A DNA stretch of 64,000 nucleotides, taken from assembly GCA_025345505.1 (NCBI GenBank), contig JANVCC010000025.1, forward strand, positions 1,472,971-1,536,970, given 5' to 3'. The first letter of the stretch is position 1, and every line of letters starts with the position of its first letter. Both the position numbers and the translations under genes were made by a program. Shown here one piece after another: positions 47,043 to 60,500 of the stretch. The notes beneath the pieces were generated by a model. That model made no database searches. It saw nothing but the letters and a program-made list of their open reading frames with translations, and was not told where the DNA came from. This DNA comes from Todiramphus chloris collaris (taxonomy: Eukaryota > Chordata > Aves > Coraciiformes > Alcedinidae).

Positions 47043-50000
47043 TAAAGGAAGTATTTTAAAAACTGAACACAGAGGCCTCATTACAAGGCATTTCCAAAAA
47101 TGTGTAATAATCAATTTGACAGGTTTTTGGCAGAGCTTTTGCTTGTGTCTCCATAGTGCTCCTGACAGTCTCAGCACATGGAACTGGTCAGTCAGAAGTA
47201 ACTGAAGCATTAAACTGTTGTACCCCCAGATTTCTTGTGTATCTCATAGCTGTGTTTTTACTGGCTAAATTTAGCAGAAAACAGCCTATGGAAAGAAGTG
47301 TCTTTAAATTCATTCTGGAGCATGGAACTAAGAGGGGGAGTGGGAGGTTTTGGTGGTAGTTAAAGACTTTGAAAGCAGAAACTGGCAAAGCTGTGTTAGA
47401 AGCTTGGTTTTAGCAGATATTTCAGCAAATGGATGCATGAGCCAGTCCTCTACATGCTAGAATTAAGGATGGGGGACAAAAGAGACTTAATGCTGAATTG
47501 CAGTAGGCAGGGAGATGCCTACAGGTCTCAGCTGACTTCACCCATTGTAGTGATCCAGTGGCAATCTAAAGCGTGGCAGAGAACATCAGATGTAGCTAAA
47601 TCCCAGTCCTAATGAAGGCAAGAGTAGGGTTGGGGTTTTTTGTTGTTTGCAACCTTAAAGGCCATATACACACCACCTGCTTTTTGTGTCTTTCTCAGGC
47701 TATGGTGAACTATAGTGCCATGATGGTGATTCAGGTGGCCTTTGCCCAAGCTTGCTGAATTCTGGCTCTTCAGGGGCATTACAAAAGCAATTGCAGCACC
47801 CAGGAGAGGAATTTGTGTTGAGTAGCCAACTTTAAATCAATATAAAAGCCTCCTGGCAGCACAGCACAGATTTGGGGTCTTGATCTCTTGTTCTTGTCAG
47901 AGTTCAACTGCCATCTTTTTCCTCTGCATCTCCATGACAACCTTCCCATTGCAGTGGTCATATCACTATCTAGCAAGCTGGTGAATGAATCAAAAGATCT
48001 CTGCACAGTGGGTATTACACAGTCTGTGCACCAGGCAGTGAGTGCCCATTTAACCACTCCTCAGAAGGCTGAAGTAAGTCTAAAAATAATTTTTAGAGGA
48101 GATGCAGTAAAATCATTCTCAAGCTATAGCTGTTGTTGCATCTGCTGTTCCAACGTTCTCCTGATGCAGCTCAGATGCTCTACTTGCTCTAGGAAGAGGT
48201 AAGAGCAAGGACAGTCAAGAAGCCAAGGTAAAGATACAGAAATGTGCCTGTGGGATGGTGCCCCTTCTGGTGACCCACATGGTGCTTGGAACTGTTTTCT
48301 CAGCACTACTGCAGCTTGTTGCATCTGTTTCCCTGAGCTGTTGCTCCTTCCTGGGTGGTGACTGAGGAAATAGTCCTCAGAGCAGTATCACTGTGGCTCA
48401 GCGATGCTGTCTTTGCGCTAGATCCCTTCAGCTGGGTTGGTAACTGTTTGGAAGAACAGATGAATATAAGAAGGCATTTCCTGTCAGTGTGAGTAGTACT
48501 GATGTACCTCTGTTCCTGGTAAGCTGCTGGGAACATGCTCCCCATTCTGAGTTGTGATTTAAGCTGACAGAAGCATCTAAACTGGTGATGAAGAATGACT
48601 CTTCCAGTTATTTTACCACACAACTGTCCCCCATCCATCTGCCTGCCTCCCAGCACAGCCCCTAGGTTGTTTCCATGCATACTAGTTCTGAAGGGCAAAA
48701 ATTGCCCCCATTTAAGACAGATAACATCAAATTTAGACATGCATGGCACAAAGCAATCTTCCAGCTCAGGCTCAGACACTTGGGAATCTTTGATTTCCTC
48801 CCAACTGAGAGCTGAAGTGGGTGAAAATACAGAGTTACTGTCTCAATTCAATTCTTGCATTTTTTTGTAGCTCAGAAGCAGGCTTGTGGAGCTTATTGTT
48901 GGTCTTCTCATTTGTGAATGGCATCTGTATGGAAGAAGCTAGTTTGAAAATATAGAAAATGAAACATGCTTTAAAAAGAACTTGAAATCATTGCAGAGAA
49001 CTAGGAGTTTTGTTTTGTAAACTGCATGTTTTATTGTAAAATGCATCCAAGTATTGATTATTGCCTTAAAAAGTCCAAAGGACAGAGAGTCTAGGTCAGA
49101 GACAGGATATTAATAGGTATGTTGCCAGGTAAATATAACAACTAATGTTTGGGGAGGGAGGGTGTTTTCCTGTTAGGTCACAAAATGCCCTAAAAGAAAT
49201 GAGCAAGACTTGTCTCTTCTGTTCTCTTGGCGCTCTTGCCAAGTGTCTCCCCGGTGCAGCTTTGGAAGACAAGGTGAGGCAGAAACAGCTGTAGGGCTTG
49301 CACCAAACCATTCTGTACCCCTGACACCATTTGTGTTGTAAGAATTTGTGCTGTAGCAGTTTGCCAGATATGCCAGTGTGCCTCCCGGTAATGTAGTAAT
49401 GTGTGCTGTACTTGAAGGGAAATTTGTCTGCCGTGTCACTTAGAAATTAGCACGAGAGCCTCGGATTATGCTACTGCAGCAGTTTCAAATTGTTTAATAG
49501 TCTGGCTTGCAGGGTAAGAAATTGTCCTGCAGGGACCTCCCAGTGAATCTGCTCCACTGGAGCTACATGGAGAAGTGTTTAAGCTGGTTTTCAGCTCCCA
49601 CTGGATGCCTACTGATGGGTAGATACTACAAAGAGTGTCACAGACTGCCCATCCTGTGGACACCAACTGGCTTCCCATTACGGAGTGGGAATCCCAGCTC
49701 AGTTTGTTATGGTAATGTAACAAGTGGGTGCCTTTTTACCCTGTGTAGGTGTTCTGTCTCATGAAGGGATACAGTAGAGCCTTGTCCTCTTTGTAAGGAA
49801 GCAGTGCTTCTTCAGAAGAGACCTATGGGGACCTTTTGTACTATAGTCCCTTAATTGGTCCTTTCTGCAGGCAGCCTTGCTTTCTGGGAGGCGCTTGCTT
49901 GTGCCAAGCACAGATTTTTATGGAAGATCTGATAGATCTCGATGCACTGAAGCACAATCACTTAATACTGAAAGTTAACACACTTGAGGCTTTATTTCAC

Positions 50001-53000
50001 TGAACACAATTTGAAGCATAATCCAGAACTGACCTGAGCCAAGCTTAGGGCAGTGGCATAGACTAAAGTGTCCAAGGTCAAGAGTGGAGCGGGTCCATTA
50101 AGGGGCTGTGAAAACTCGCAAATGGCTTTTTCCCTGCTGATAACACAGATGGTGCTGCTTTAAAATTGTTCTGGTTGACCATAGAGTAGTGGATGGTGTT
50201 GAAAGAAGATTATGCTAAAAACTAAGGGCATATGTTATCTAATTAACATAATACATGTATTTTTTTATTCTCTGGATTTCCCGTGATTGAGAAGTTCGGC
50301 ACTATTTTCAAGTTATTTTTAGGTTAAATTAACCGTAGCTATCTTACTCTTTAGACTTATCCACATTGATTTGCCCTTACAAAGCTTGTGCGTTGTCTTA
50401 GCCAAGAAAAATACATTTGTAGAGATTGAAAACTCCTCCTGAACAGAATGGGAGTTTTATGTTTGGAATGGCAGTGCCTCACGCAGAGTGTTTTTGCAGT
50501 GTTTAATTTCTGTGTGCATTCTTTGATGAAAATTTATTCTGTGTAATGTCTTTGCTTAGGCTTAAAGCTGGACCTTAGAAAGGGCTTTTGGTAAAGGACT
50601 GAAAATCTACAGCCTGTGTTCTGTTCTTTACCTCCAAGCCTTTAAACTTGTCTGTACTAATGTGTACCTGTTACTTACACTTAACTGTACCGCTGGCTTG
50701 TTGCTGTTGTGGCTGCAGTTTCACAGCATAGAGACACGTGACACAGGACTCCGGCAAGATTGTGACCAGAGTTCTGTGCTAGGATGAGCAGATGGTGCCA
50801 TGAGAGGTCCTACCGTACACTTAGATTTAGGTCTGGAGTTTAGTCAGGACTGATTTTTTTGTTGTGTTCTGCAAAAGCGTTTTTAAGGACTTCGGTTTCA
50901 CTGAATTATGCTTTTCCCTAAAGGGGATGGTTCAAGGTCTACATAGAATTTGGCAGAAGTTTTTGTTGTCTGGGTAGTTAAGCCTACTATAAGGGTTAGG
51001 ATTTGGGAAAACAGGGGTAGAACCTCCTACGTTGAAGTTGAATCTTTTGTGTTCATCTAACATAGAATAAACCCTAGGGTATCAAGGCTGTGCCTTGTGT
51101 CACAATTTCACTGTAGATATTGGTCACCTGGAAATGGGGTCTGGGTTAGGGTTTGGCTTTTAAAAAGGAAGGCACAATCCATCCCAGTTTCAGGTGGACT
51201 TGGAGACCCAGGGTGAGGGCTGGTGTCAGCACAGTTCAGCTTTGATGAAAGGGGTGGCTATGTGCTTTTATTTCCAACTGAGGCTTCGGGAAAGTTAGTT
51301 TCAGAAAAGAACTGAGAACTCTTGCTCCTTTTTGTTCACTTCTGTTTGGCTCAGAGATTCAGAGCAACAGCTGGAGTCAGCGGGGTCCCTGTCCTCCTTT
51401 TCCTTCAGCACTGATGACGTGGCTTTTACCAGTGCCTGGCGTTAGTTTTGAGTAAGGGTTAGGACTTGAAGGCAGAGGTGTCTGTAAGGATTCTGTTTCG
51501 TATGATCTTTGGAGATGAGGGTGGATTCTTTGATCAACATTTGCTGGTGGCTAACATTGCGTTTAAGCATTAAACTGCATAGTAAAGAACCCTGGGAACT
51601 GGCCACGTTGTTACTAGACCCAGTTTAGAAGGTAAGTAGTGGGGAGTAAGACAGCAATACTTCTTTGTAGTACAAGAACAGTATGCTCCCTCCATTAGAT
51701 GTTTCTACTTTTTTTTCTTTCATTGCAGCTGACAAAAGGCAAGGAAAAAAATCTAACCCTTAAAGCATTTCATTTTCTTGCCTTCAAAAACTTGCCTCTG
51801 ATATTGTAGATAGCCAAAGACACTTCCCTCCTGGGATACTCCTGTTCCAGGTCCCTACTTCCTTATTTACTCGCAGAGAGGGAAGTGTCTATGCAGTCAG
51901 TGAGCATAAGGCTCACTTGAGCAGCTGGATTAAAAAAGAGCATTTATCTTCAAGCTACATCCTTATATTTGGGTGTGTACAGAGACACTGGTTTCATCAG
52001 CACAAATAGCAAACTGAATAAATGTATGTTTTGTGGGCCTGAATAACAATTATGTCAGGACAGTGATGATAAAGCCACCAATATTCTTGTCTAATCTGAG
52101 GCAGACAATCTTTTAATCTGACAAATAATGGGAAAAGAGTGTGTGTTAATAGTGCTTAACATTACAAGTGGTATCTTGGAAAGCACAGGACTTTGTTGAA
52201 TAGAGCCACTGCCTGATGTCTGGATGGTGGTGCTGTTGTTGTTATAGAACTGACTGATGCAGTCAAGCTGACACTATTTTGCTGAGAGCAAATGAAGAGA
52301 AAATCAACTAGTGCTTGTTAGATATTGTTGTCCATTGTGCTAGAGGAATTGTCCTGCTTTCTGCTGGTTTTAGCCTGGCTTCTGAAGGAAAAAAGACTAA
52401 TGAATTCCCATTATCCTTGACAGTGTCTGTCCTGGTGGCTCTCAATTCACCTCTACCAATCTGCTTCTCTTCCTGTTGGTTTATTTCAGCCAAATTTGTC
52501 TGAGGCAGCACTAAAAAACATGGTCAAACAAGTTTCTTCAAAATAAATGGTGTTTGGGCAAAGACTCTCAGTGACATGCCCTTGTAAGAGGTGAACACCA
52601 CAGCTTCAGTTTGCACATGACCGGGTGGCAGAGGAGCCACCAGAGTGAGATCTCAGCCTAAGCTTCAGTTCAAGCTCTCAGTCAGTGTTGAGAGGTGAAC
52701 TTACAAGAAAGCTAACTTCATTAGCTCTGCTGCTCACAAGGAAAACTTGCATCACTGTGTTGTGACTGGAGAACACCGGATGTTTAGATGTCTCTGTGGG
52801 TTACTTAGGGCCATAAGATTTAATACTCCAGCAGCTATCCCTTGACGCTGAATGTTACAGTCATTAAATGCATAAGGGAGATGGTGCCCTTGGCATGATA
52901 ACAACAGATGTCTTTCACCAGAAGAAAGTTTGTTTTCCGAGTTTGTAGTTCATTGGCTTTAATGTAACTTAATTCCTTTATTGCTTTGGGAGCACTTAGA

Positions 53001-53620
53001 AGTGTACTGAGACTACCAAGGAGTTGCTGCTTTTTTTCCTCTCTCTCCCCATGAATTTCTGCCTGTCTTCATTGCATTAGACATGAGGAAATTTCCTTAA
53101 ATGTTCATCTGGTTTAACAATGGTTAGTCTTGTGCAACAGCTGAAATAATGCAAAAAAACACTTGTTAGGCAAAAATCTGCCAACAAAATGACAAGTGCC
53201 GCTCCTTGCTTTGGTTCCCACAGTTGAAAACGGGAAAGGTTTTGCAAACTCATGGAAACAAAATAGCTGTGCTGATCTGGAAACAGCAGCCCTGTGTATG
53301 CTTTCAAGGAGGAAAGAGGAGAAAAGCAGAAACCTGATGCCTGTGAATGGCTGAGTCATGTATAGGGACTGGAAATTGAGCATTTTGCACCTCTTTCCTT
53401 AAGACTCCCAGACAAGCTAATGTTCCATCAGAAACAGTCTGCTTCCCTGTCTGAAAGGCAGCTAGGCTGTCATTTGAGAGGAGGGGGGGGTCCCAAAACA
53501 TTTCTTTGTACATTTGAAAGCATTAGGCAAAATTTCAATGTACATCTCATGTTGGTCCTTTCACAGCACAGCAAGGTACATACACGTAGAGACCAGCAGC
53601 ATGTAATGAAGGTGCAAATA
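47043..53620. other. 3' intergenic flank, part 3
   Basis: No coding exon or RNA gene is recognised. The longest frame (157 codons, minus, 48306-48779) has no domain, signal or splice context and is not called. Three GGGTTAGG words lie at 50993, 51143 and 51456. A repeat-free AT-rich block at about 51960-52150 could be regulatory. Confidence 0.5.
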
Positions 53621-53680
53621 GTGTCAGGTTGATGATTGGACTAGATGATCTAAAGGTCTTCTCTAATCTGTGATTCTGTG
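53621..53680 (+). repeat. CR1 LINE 3' end
   Basis: The CR1 terminal phrase 'gatgattggactagatgatc' is followed by 'aaaggtcttctctaatctg' and ends in TGATTCTGTG. The copy is short, 5'-truncated and in sense orientation. Confidence 0.9.
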
Positions 53681-56600
53681 AAGTTCATGGCTACTGTTGT
53701 CATCAGAGGGGTCCTAATTTCTCTTTTCTGATTCCCCATGCAATTTATGTCGTTTCCATAACATTGCTGGATTTCTGGTAAAATGAAGGTGAGAATGTTT
53801 TCTGTCCATCCAAATCATGGCCAGTAAGTTTATATATAACAGCCATATGAGACGTGGGCTCAGCTCTCTAATTTTATATAGAGATAATAGGGTAAAAAAT
53901 GGAAAATTTCCCTGGTTAAAGAGGCATTTCTTACAACATATAGTAAGATAGCACTTACTCCCTGGTTTAAGTCCTATTTTATCTTTCTGAAATTGGTATT
54001 AGAATTTGTACTGGAACAATGATTGAAGTCCCATTTACTTGGTCACTGAGGGAATAAGCAGAAGCCCATCTCCTGAAGAGCTTAGTTCTGTAATTTTTAT
54101 AACTGTCTTCCAAAATTCTCCTTAAGTGGCTATTTAAATTTGTCAAATGATAATGAGAGAATTTGTCTCATAGATGTAACATGTTTTTAATGGTGGAAGT
54201 ATTAGTGCTGACTAACATTACTCCTTTTCTATGATATAAAGGGAAATTTAAAATGGTGTAACTTGTAATATTTTCCAGCTCTAAGATATCTTTACACCTT
54301 TACAGCAGAGTATCCCTATTGCATGTGAGAATCCTAAGCAGAGAACAACTGGAAGTGTACAACAAGAGAAGTCCTCACTCTATGAAAGTTCCAGTGTCAG
54401 TGATGAAATAAGAGGAGATGAAGTATGGGCACTGTTGCAGATATCTGAGAGATGCTTTGTCACACCATAGACTGATTCATCTCAGAATTTCTCCATTTTG
54501 TTGTTTTTTTCCTGCAGTTGTGCTTTGCTCACAAGCTCTCAGACAACTTGTGCTGTCAGATGACACCATAGGAGAGCAGAAGAAACATAAAAAACAATGT
54601 TGTTACATAATGTCCCTGTCACTTTTTCCCTTGTCTTAGAAAGTGACTTTTCCTCTGCATCAAACTGAAGTGTTTTCATCTCCTACTACCCTTTAAGAAA
54701 TAAACAGGGCAGTTGCCTGCAACAGGCTGGAAAGAGCCAGCTGTGTTCATGGTATTGCCACCAGCATGTGATTACTGTGAAAATGGGGTGATTTACCAGG
54801 TAATTGTATGTTCCTCTACAGTCATTTTCCCAGGGTGGTCTTGTTCAGTAGTCTGTTGAAATGATGCCTGGTACAGCATAAAGAAAAGCATCGGTAACGA
54901 GGTTCCCTGCCTAGTGATTCAGTCCTTTCCAGTTTTCCTGAAGGTCACCTTCAGCAGCCTCCCTCTTCACGCTTTGGTTTCTCCCTGTTCCATTCCAGTG
55001 CCCTGTGCAATAACAGGTTGCAGAATTCAGTTTCTTAAATGGGCATCTTTAAAAAGCCTCACTCTGAAACACTAAACACTTGGATGATTATATGGACCCA
55101 CTCTGCAGGCTTTATATAATAATTTTGGTTTTCCTCTTGGTGACATTCAAGAACTACAGCTGTGAACTGTGCTCTAAGAATCCAGAAAACAGAAGCAGCA
55201 AATTCTTGTTCTGAAAGCTGTTCAGCAACAGCTCCCTTGCTTTAGGTGCTTTCTTTTCTGATACCCTCAGAGCACTGACCAATTTTTTGAAATGGTACTT
55301 AAACCTTGCTGATCAAATGCATCAGCTGTGTCCCGCATCTCTGGAGGATTGTGATCTATGAGCAGAGCCAGACTGAGATGTATTTGAATGTGGCAGTGTG
55401 CCATGAGCTTCCTAAAATATAAGTATCTGGTCAGCCATAAGCTTTGTGATTTATTTTATTTGCACATATGATAGTAAATTTGGAGTTATTCTGAAACAAT
55501 AGTTACTTACTGAGGTATTTATAGTAAGCCCAGCTAAATGATTTTCTGCTTGCTTACATGGGTACTATTTCTCTGCAGCTTTGGCTGTCTTGTCTCTTGC
55601 TTTACTCCAAACAGAGTTAATTGGTTTGTTCCAACACTCCTGTACTGCTGGAATGGAGAAAGGGAAAATTATTCCTGATCATTGGGGTCATAGGGGAGTT
55701 CACAAATTATTTGTCAAGTTGTACATAGAACATTTGCCATTTAAACAGCTCTGAATTCAACAGTGTCTGCTTCACAACTGCCATTATTACCTCAGGTTTT
55801 AAAGCAAGAATAAATACTTAACACCTGAGAAGTAGATGATGTTCATTCATACACACAACTGTACTGGTTAACCATCCAGTGCATAGTGTTGCTGAGTCCC
55901 TGCCAGGCAATAGTTTGAAGGTGTCAATGTTTTGAACTGAGGTTTATTCATCTTTATCATCAAAATGATTCAGAATGTCCACTTCACCTGTTCTACCTGT
56001 TCATGTCCACTTTACCTCTTCACTTTACCTGTTAAACCTACATAAACATCAATTGTTTCATTTCCTTGAATCTAATTACTCAGGGGTTTATAATTAGTAA
56101 CTTCTCCATTTCTGCATAAATGTTTTACATGAGATTGAACAAGGACAATTACCTGGGCAATCTAGCAGAGCAAATACATCTTTCTAACCTCTCTTTCTCA
56201 AACAAAACCAGAAAGAAAAGCCTTTACAATTCTGATTTTCCAGCACAGCACAATTGTTTTGTCCTTGCCTCTCAACTGAATTAACAGCATTACATCCCTG
56301 CATCCCAGGTGCTTTTGCCAGGAACTGGAGTTGGACATGCTTTAAGTTGCTTTACTTTATTGGGAGTTCAAGTGCATGCATCACGTGGTCACATTAATGG
56401 AGGAATTTAATGGTCTTAAGTCACTTCCTTGGTTGGTGTATACCTGATGTGCACCATGGAGTCAGCAGTGAGTGTTTGTGTTGGAAGAGAATAAAACAAA
56501 TGCCATGTTTGATCTGGCTGCTTGCGGAGTATCAGTGGGAATCATCACGGATGGGTGAAGTGCATACACAAGCTCAGCGGAGCTGCTGCGCTCAAAGGGG

Positions 56601-57290
56601 TGAAACTTCTGCTGCTCTGAAAGTACTGGTACAGCTCAAAGTCAGACCAGGACACGGTCAAATTTTCCTCATGATTTTTAACCAACTGAATTTGGAAGGA
56701 CAGCTAATTAAAGATGTACAAAGCTTCATGCCAATCTTTATAAATGCAACTGTGACACAGTTTTTTCAGGTGAAACCCACAATGGGAGGGAAGGAAACGT
56801 GCATTTCAAATTAAATATCTCTGCACTCAAGATGAAAAGCAGGAGATCTTGACTAGGCAAATTAACCCACCTACCTATCTATTGGGTGCTGAGAAATTAT
56901 TTTTAGTGTGCCTGTGACACCTGATAATTACTTTTCTATGGAATCAAAGGCTGTATTTAACAAAACAGAGCTGTAAATGGGGAGTTCAGTGTGAAAGGAG
57001 AGATACTGATGTAATCATCTTTATCTTGCTTATATTAATACCCTGGGAACGCAGTGCTACAGAATCTATAGTTACCTTCTGAAAGCAGAGCAGCAATAAT
57101 TACCTGTATTGAGTGCTTGTTACTATCCAGTGTCATCGAGTTTAAAATTGCTTGTGAAGGATCTGGTCCCCACAGGTGCTTTGTAGGCTGTAGATAAGAA
57201 ATGATTTGCAAATGTGGCTACCAGCTTTGACAGGTAGCTTCTCCTTCGTTTCCAGGCAGACATCATCTAGCATCCTCTGAAGATGAGGGA
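53681..57290. other. 3' intergenic flank, part 4
   Basis: No gene is recognised. The 134-codon + frame at 56410-56814 has no recognised feature. A CACCTG/TACCTGT-rich cluster lies at 55980-56040, and a repeat-free AT-rich block at about 56850-57130 could be regulatory. Confidence 0.5.
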
Positions 57291-57340
57291 GCCCTGGCCT
57301 AGGCTGCCCAGAGGGGTTGTGGAGTCGTCTTCTCTGGAGA
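57291..57340 (+). repeat. Small CR1 internal fragment
   Basis: The phrase 'cctaggctgcccagaggggt' followed by 'tgtggagtcgtcttctctgg' matches the CR1 GGCTGCCCAG-GGTTGTGGAGTC region in sense orientation. The 3' tail is absent. Confidence 0.75.
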
Positions 57341-57370
57341 GAAAATATCAGCTTGGGGGGGGAAGGCAGG

Positions 57371-57393
57371 ACACACACACACACACACACACA
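57371..57393. repeat. (AC)n microsatellite
   Basis: An uninterrupted run of about 11 AC units, 31 bp after the CR1 fragment and next to a G-run. Confidence 0.95.
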
Positions 57394-58643
57394 TAAACCC
57401 AAACCAGGATATAACTAACTAATGCACAGAAAACTAACAAAGCAATGGAACCTCATTTAAAAGTTTATATCATTCCATAGACCTTGTCCATGTAGCCTTT
57501 GTTTTGTTTGTTTTTTTTTTTTAAATGAACATCTTTCAAACCAAGTACTGAAAAATACTTTGACTGGAGGGTTTTGGTGTGAAATGACAAATTTAATGTG
57601 TAGTTTGTCAGCAATTTGGAATAGAATTTGTTCAGCCCCATCTTGCTGAGTGCAATTTCTCTATTGTTGGCCTCTTTCTGATCATTTGTATTGCTGGAAA
57701 AAGAAAAAAAAAACCAAAACAAAACAAAAAACCTCCTCTGTTTTAGTAGCATCACTGAAAAAATTGAATGGCAGGGTTTTTCCATGACTGACTGCCGAGT
57801 TTAAAAAAAGAAAATAGTTATGGCTAGGTTATGATTATTTTTTCCTGCTGTGATGAGATTAGAAGTTGAAGTCAGCACCTGGTTGTGGATAGCCATCAAT
57901 AAAGATGATCTCCAATACGAATGAAATACACTACTTCACAATTTGAGCAGGAGCCCTGTTTCTGTGCTCGTTTCCTTATTAAGCAGCTGCTCTTTAAAGA
58001 ACCATCATTAAATCTGTTTCTCTGCTTCTCAGGATGATGTGTACTTTATAATTTAGCAGTTACACAGTAGGGAAGAAAGAATTAATCCTGAGCTTTTTTG
58101 GTTCTCTCCATTGACTTGCGCAAGGAAAAAAAAACAATAGAACAATTCCATCCAGGTCTGGAAAAGAGGGTGAGGCATAAATTATATGATTATACAGATA
58201 GATATAGATATCCATATTAATCAGTATTCTGGGACTGTTTGTTCCTCCACCATGAATCATCTTTTGTGTTTTTCAAAAGTTTGCCCCAAATTGTTAAAGT
58301 TATAAGTTTATTTAAGAGTTTATTTATTCCTGGCATCGTCATATCTTTTGTGGACTTAGCTTGCTTTATTGGGAATGATCCAGGAGTGGATTTTACTTGA
58401 AAAGTAAATGTACACAGTTATACTCTATTTTTAAATATCTGAAGGGAGGAGTTTTGGAAGGCACTAGAGTCTAGTAAATTCCCTCTATTTTTGTTTCCAA
58501 ATTCGGCACTTTTCACAGGAGGTACTTTTTAGAACTATTACAAAGTTGCACCTCTGTCGCAAGGCTTTACAAGCCAAGCTTCAGGTGAAAGTTTGTAATT
58601 GGCATCACTTTTCAAAAATTAAACATAATTTGAGCATGACACC
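57394..58643. other. 3' intergenic flank, part 5
   Basis: No gene is recognised. The stretch is AT-rich, with T- and A-runs near 57510-57523 and 57700-57730 (the latter with interspersed C) that resemble retroelement tails or simple sequence. Confidence 0.5.
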
Positions 58644-58689
58644 TGTGGTGGGTTGACCCCGGCACGGCACCAGGTGCCCACCCAGCCCT
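58644..58689 (+). mobile_element. 5' end of an endogenous retroviral LTR, cut by an assembly gap
   Basis: The block begins TGTGGTGGGTTGACCCCGGC and continues into 'accaggtgcccaccc', which I recognise from memory as the start of LTRs common in bird genomes. Only about 46 bp are present before a run of N. No retroviral gene is visible in the window, so it is most likely a solo LTR or a collapsed insertion. Where the element ends beyond the gap is unclear. Confidence 0.6.
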
Positions 58690-58699
58690 NNNNNNNNNN
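58690..58699. other. Assembly gap, ten N
   Basis: Ten consecutive N interrupt the LTR-like sequence. The real missing length may differ from ten. Confidence 0.99.
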
Positions 58700-60500
58700 A
58701 GCATGAGGGCTGGATGGGGAAAAGCAGCCCAGCCAGACCCACTACACACCTCACTGTGAAGCACTGAACATGGATCCCCTCTGTTGCCTGTAGCTACCTG
58801 GGCTAGTCCATGCTATTGAATATGGCTACAATGATGATAGAGCAAGCATAATTAAGTAAAGCGTTCTATTTTTGAAGTTAATATTAAATAATTGAGTCGT
58901 TCACAAGCTATTCAAAGGGTGTGCTATTGTCTTTGTTTAATTTTAAGTTAATGTTTATTATCTGAATGATTCTCCTTACCAGAGGGAAAAAAAGGAAGTT
59001 AGATGATTCTGTTACTATGTGAAGAATCTACTGGGAAGATGTCATTAAAGTCATCAGGTATTTTATGAATTATGCATTTGAGCAAATTAATTTTCTTCAT
59101 CTCGATTCTTGAGAACAGGGAATTGTGCTATGGAGATCCTGTTGGTGTTACTGCTCCCTAATCTTGAATGTTTCTCTGGTGTGTACTTCCCAGCCTACAG
59201 ATTTTGTCAGTGGACTATTCTGTTCTGCTCCACTGTTCATTCTAATTATACTATATATTCCTCACCCCATAGAAAGAATCTGTTTTCATCATCTGAAGGA
59301 ACATTATTTCAGTAGCTCGTTTGTAAATTCTGATTGCCAGTATTATTTCACAACACAAAGTCTGTTCAAAGTTATGTGTGTCAACTTCGATTAGTAGTTC
59401 TGCTTTTTTTGGTTGTGCAAAATTCTTCATGGTGATAATCCATCTTTTCCTCAGCAGCTGAAGCGTATCTACTGCCAGTTACAGCTATTGACCCTGCTTC
59501 AGACTGCTCTCAAATGCATCTTGTCATATTTACTCTTGACTATTTATATGGCAAGCGCTGGGATTTGGGAAAAGAAAGTATTGGTCATGAAAGGAAAGAA
59601 GAAAATGTACCTGTTAGAAGGCTCGGTTGTTTCTGATGTGAACTGAAAATTGCAGAGTGTTACATAGTCACCTAATTGCTGTCCATCTGTAGTGATGTCC
59701 AGTTTACTCCCAACTAGACATGAACCACCTTGGTGGAAAAGCAGTTACCAAGTGAAATCACATAGCCAGATTCTCAGGGTTTAGACCATTTTATTATAAT
59801 TTAGAGATGGTTACCACACAACCTTTGCTTTCCAGCTAGATCATCTAGCTCACAAGCTATTTGGAAACTAATCTTCAGTTTATACCTGCTTGTTCCATAT
59901 CTGATAAATAGTACTTTGCTATTTTCAGATTTGGCTTCATTTATGATTGTTACATAATGACATGAAGATAATCAAATCACTTATCGTGAGAGGATCTGTT
60001 TCAAGTTTCCTAGTGTAACATCTCGACATGAGCTCTCTGCCTGTTTTGGTCTCTGTGCAGGTGGAGTCTCACTCTGCACTCAGTGTTTCCTCACTAAAAA
60101 AACCAAGAAAATGGTACTTTTGGCAGGTTGAAGATCATGTAATATCAGAAGGAGAAAATTACGTATCTTGCATTGTCTTAAATTCTCAGAGGGTTGGAAT
60201 GGATGAGCTTGTTGGTCCTGCCCCCATCAACAGTCCCAAAGTTGCCTCAGGCAGATAAAGGGAAAATCCAGGAGGGGAAAAAAAAAAGTCACTGAAACGT
60301 TTACTTAAATTAACCACCAGCTGTCTGGGCTTCAGTGGGCTGGATCTGTAGCTGGCGTTCATGGGTGTGCACGGGTCTGTAGTTCACTCTTGGGAGGTCC
60401 TTGAACCCACAAAATGTTCTCTGTGGAAGAACACAGAAGGAGCTGGACCCTTCTTCCAACACACCCAGGACACAGAGTTTGTCTTATCTCATAGATAAAG
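58700..60500. other. 3' intergenic flank, part 6
   Basis: The first 50 bp or so (58700-58750, GC-rich) may still be LTR. The rest is AT-rich with no gene recognised. A phrase at about 60189-60222 (GGGTTGGAATGGATGAGCTTG) faintly resembles a CR1 3' end, too weakly to call. Confidence 0.45.

Noticed and set aside
48306-48779. 157-codon minus-strand open frame
   Set aside because: The longest frame in the 3' flank, but without domains, a signal or exon boundaries. No similarity that I can recognise to host or retroviral proteins.
56410-56814. 134-codon + strand open frame
   Set aside because: No recognised motif or splice context, and composition like the surrounding non-coding DNA.
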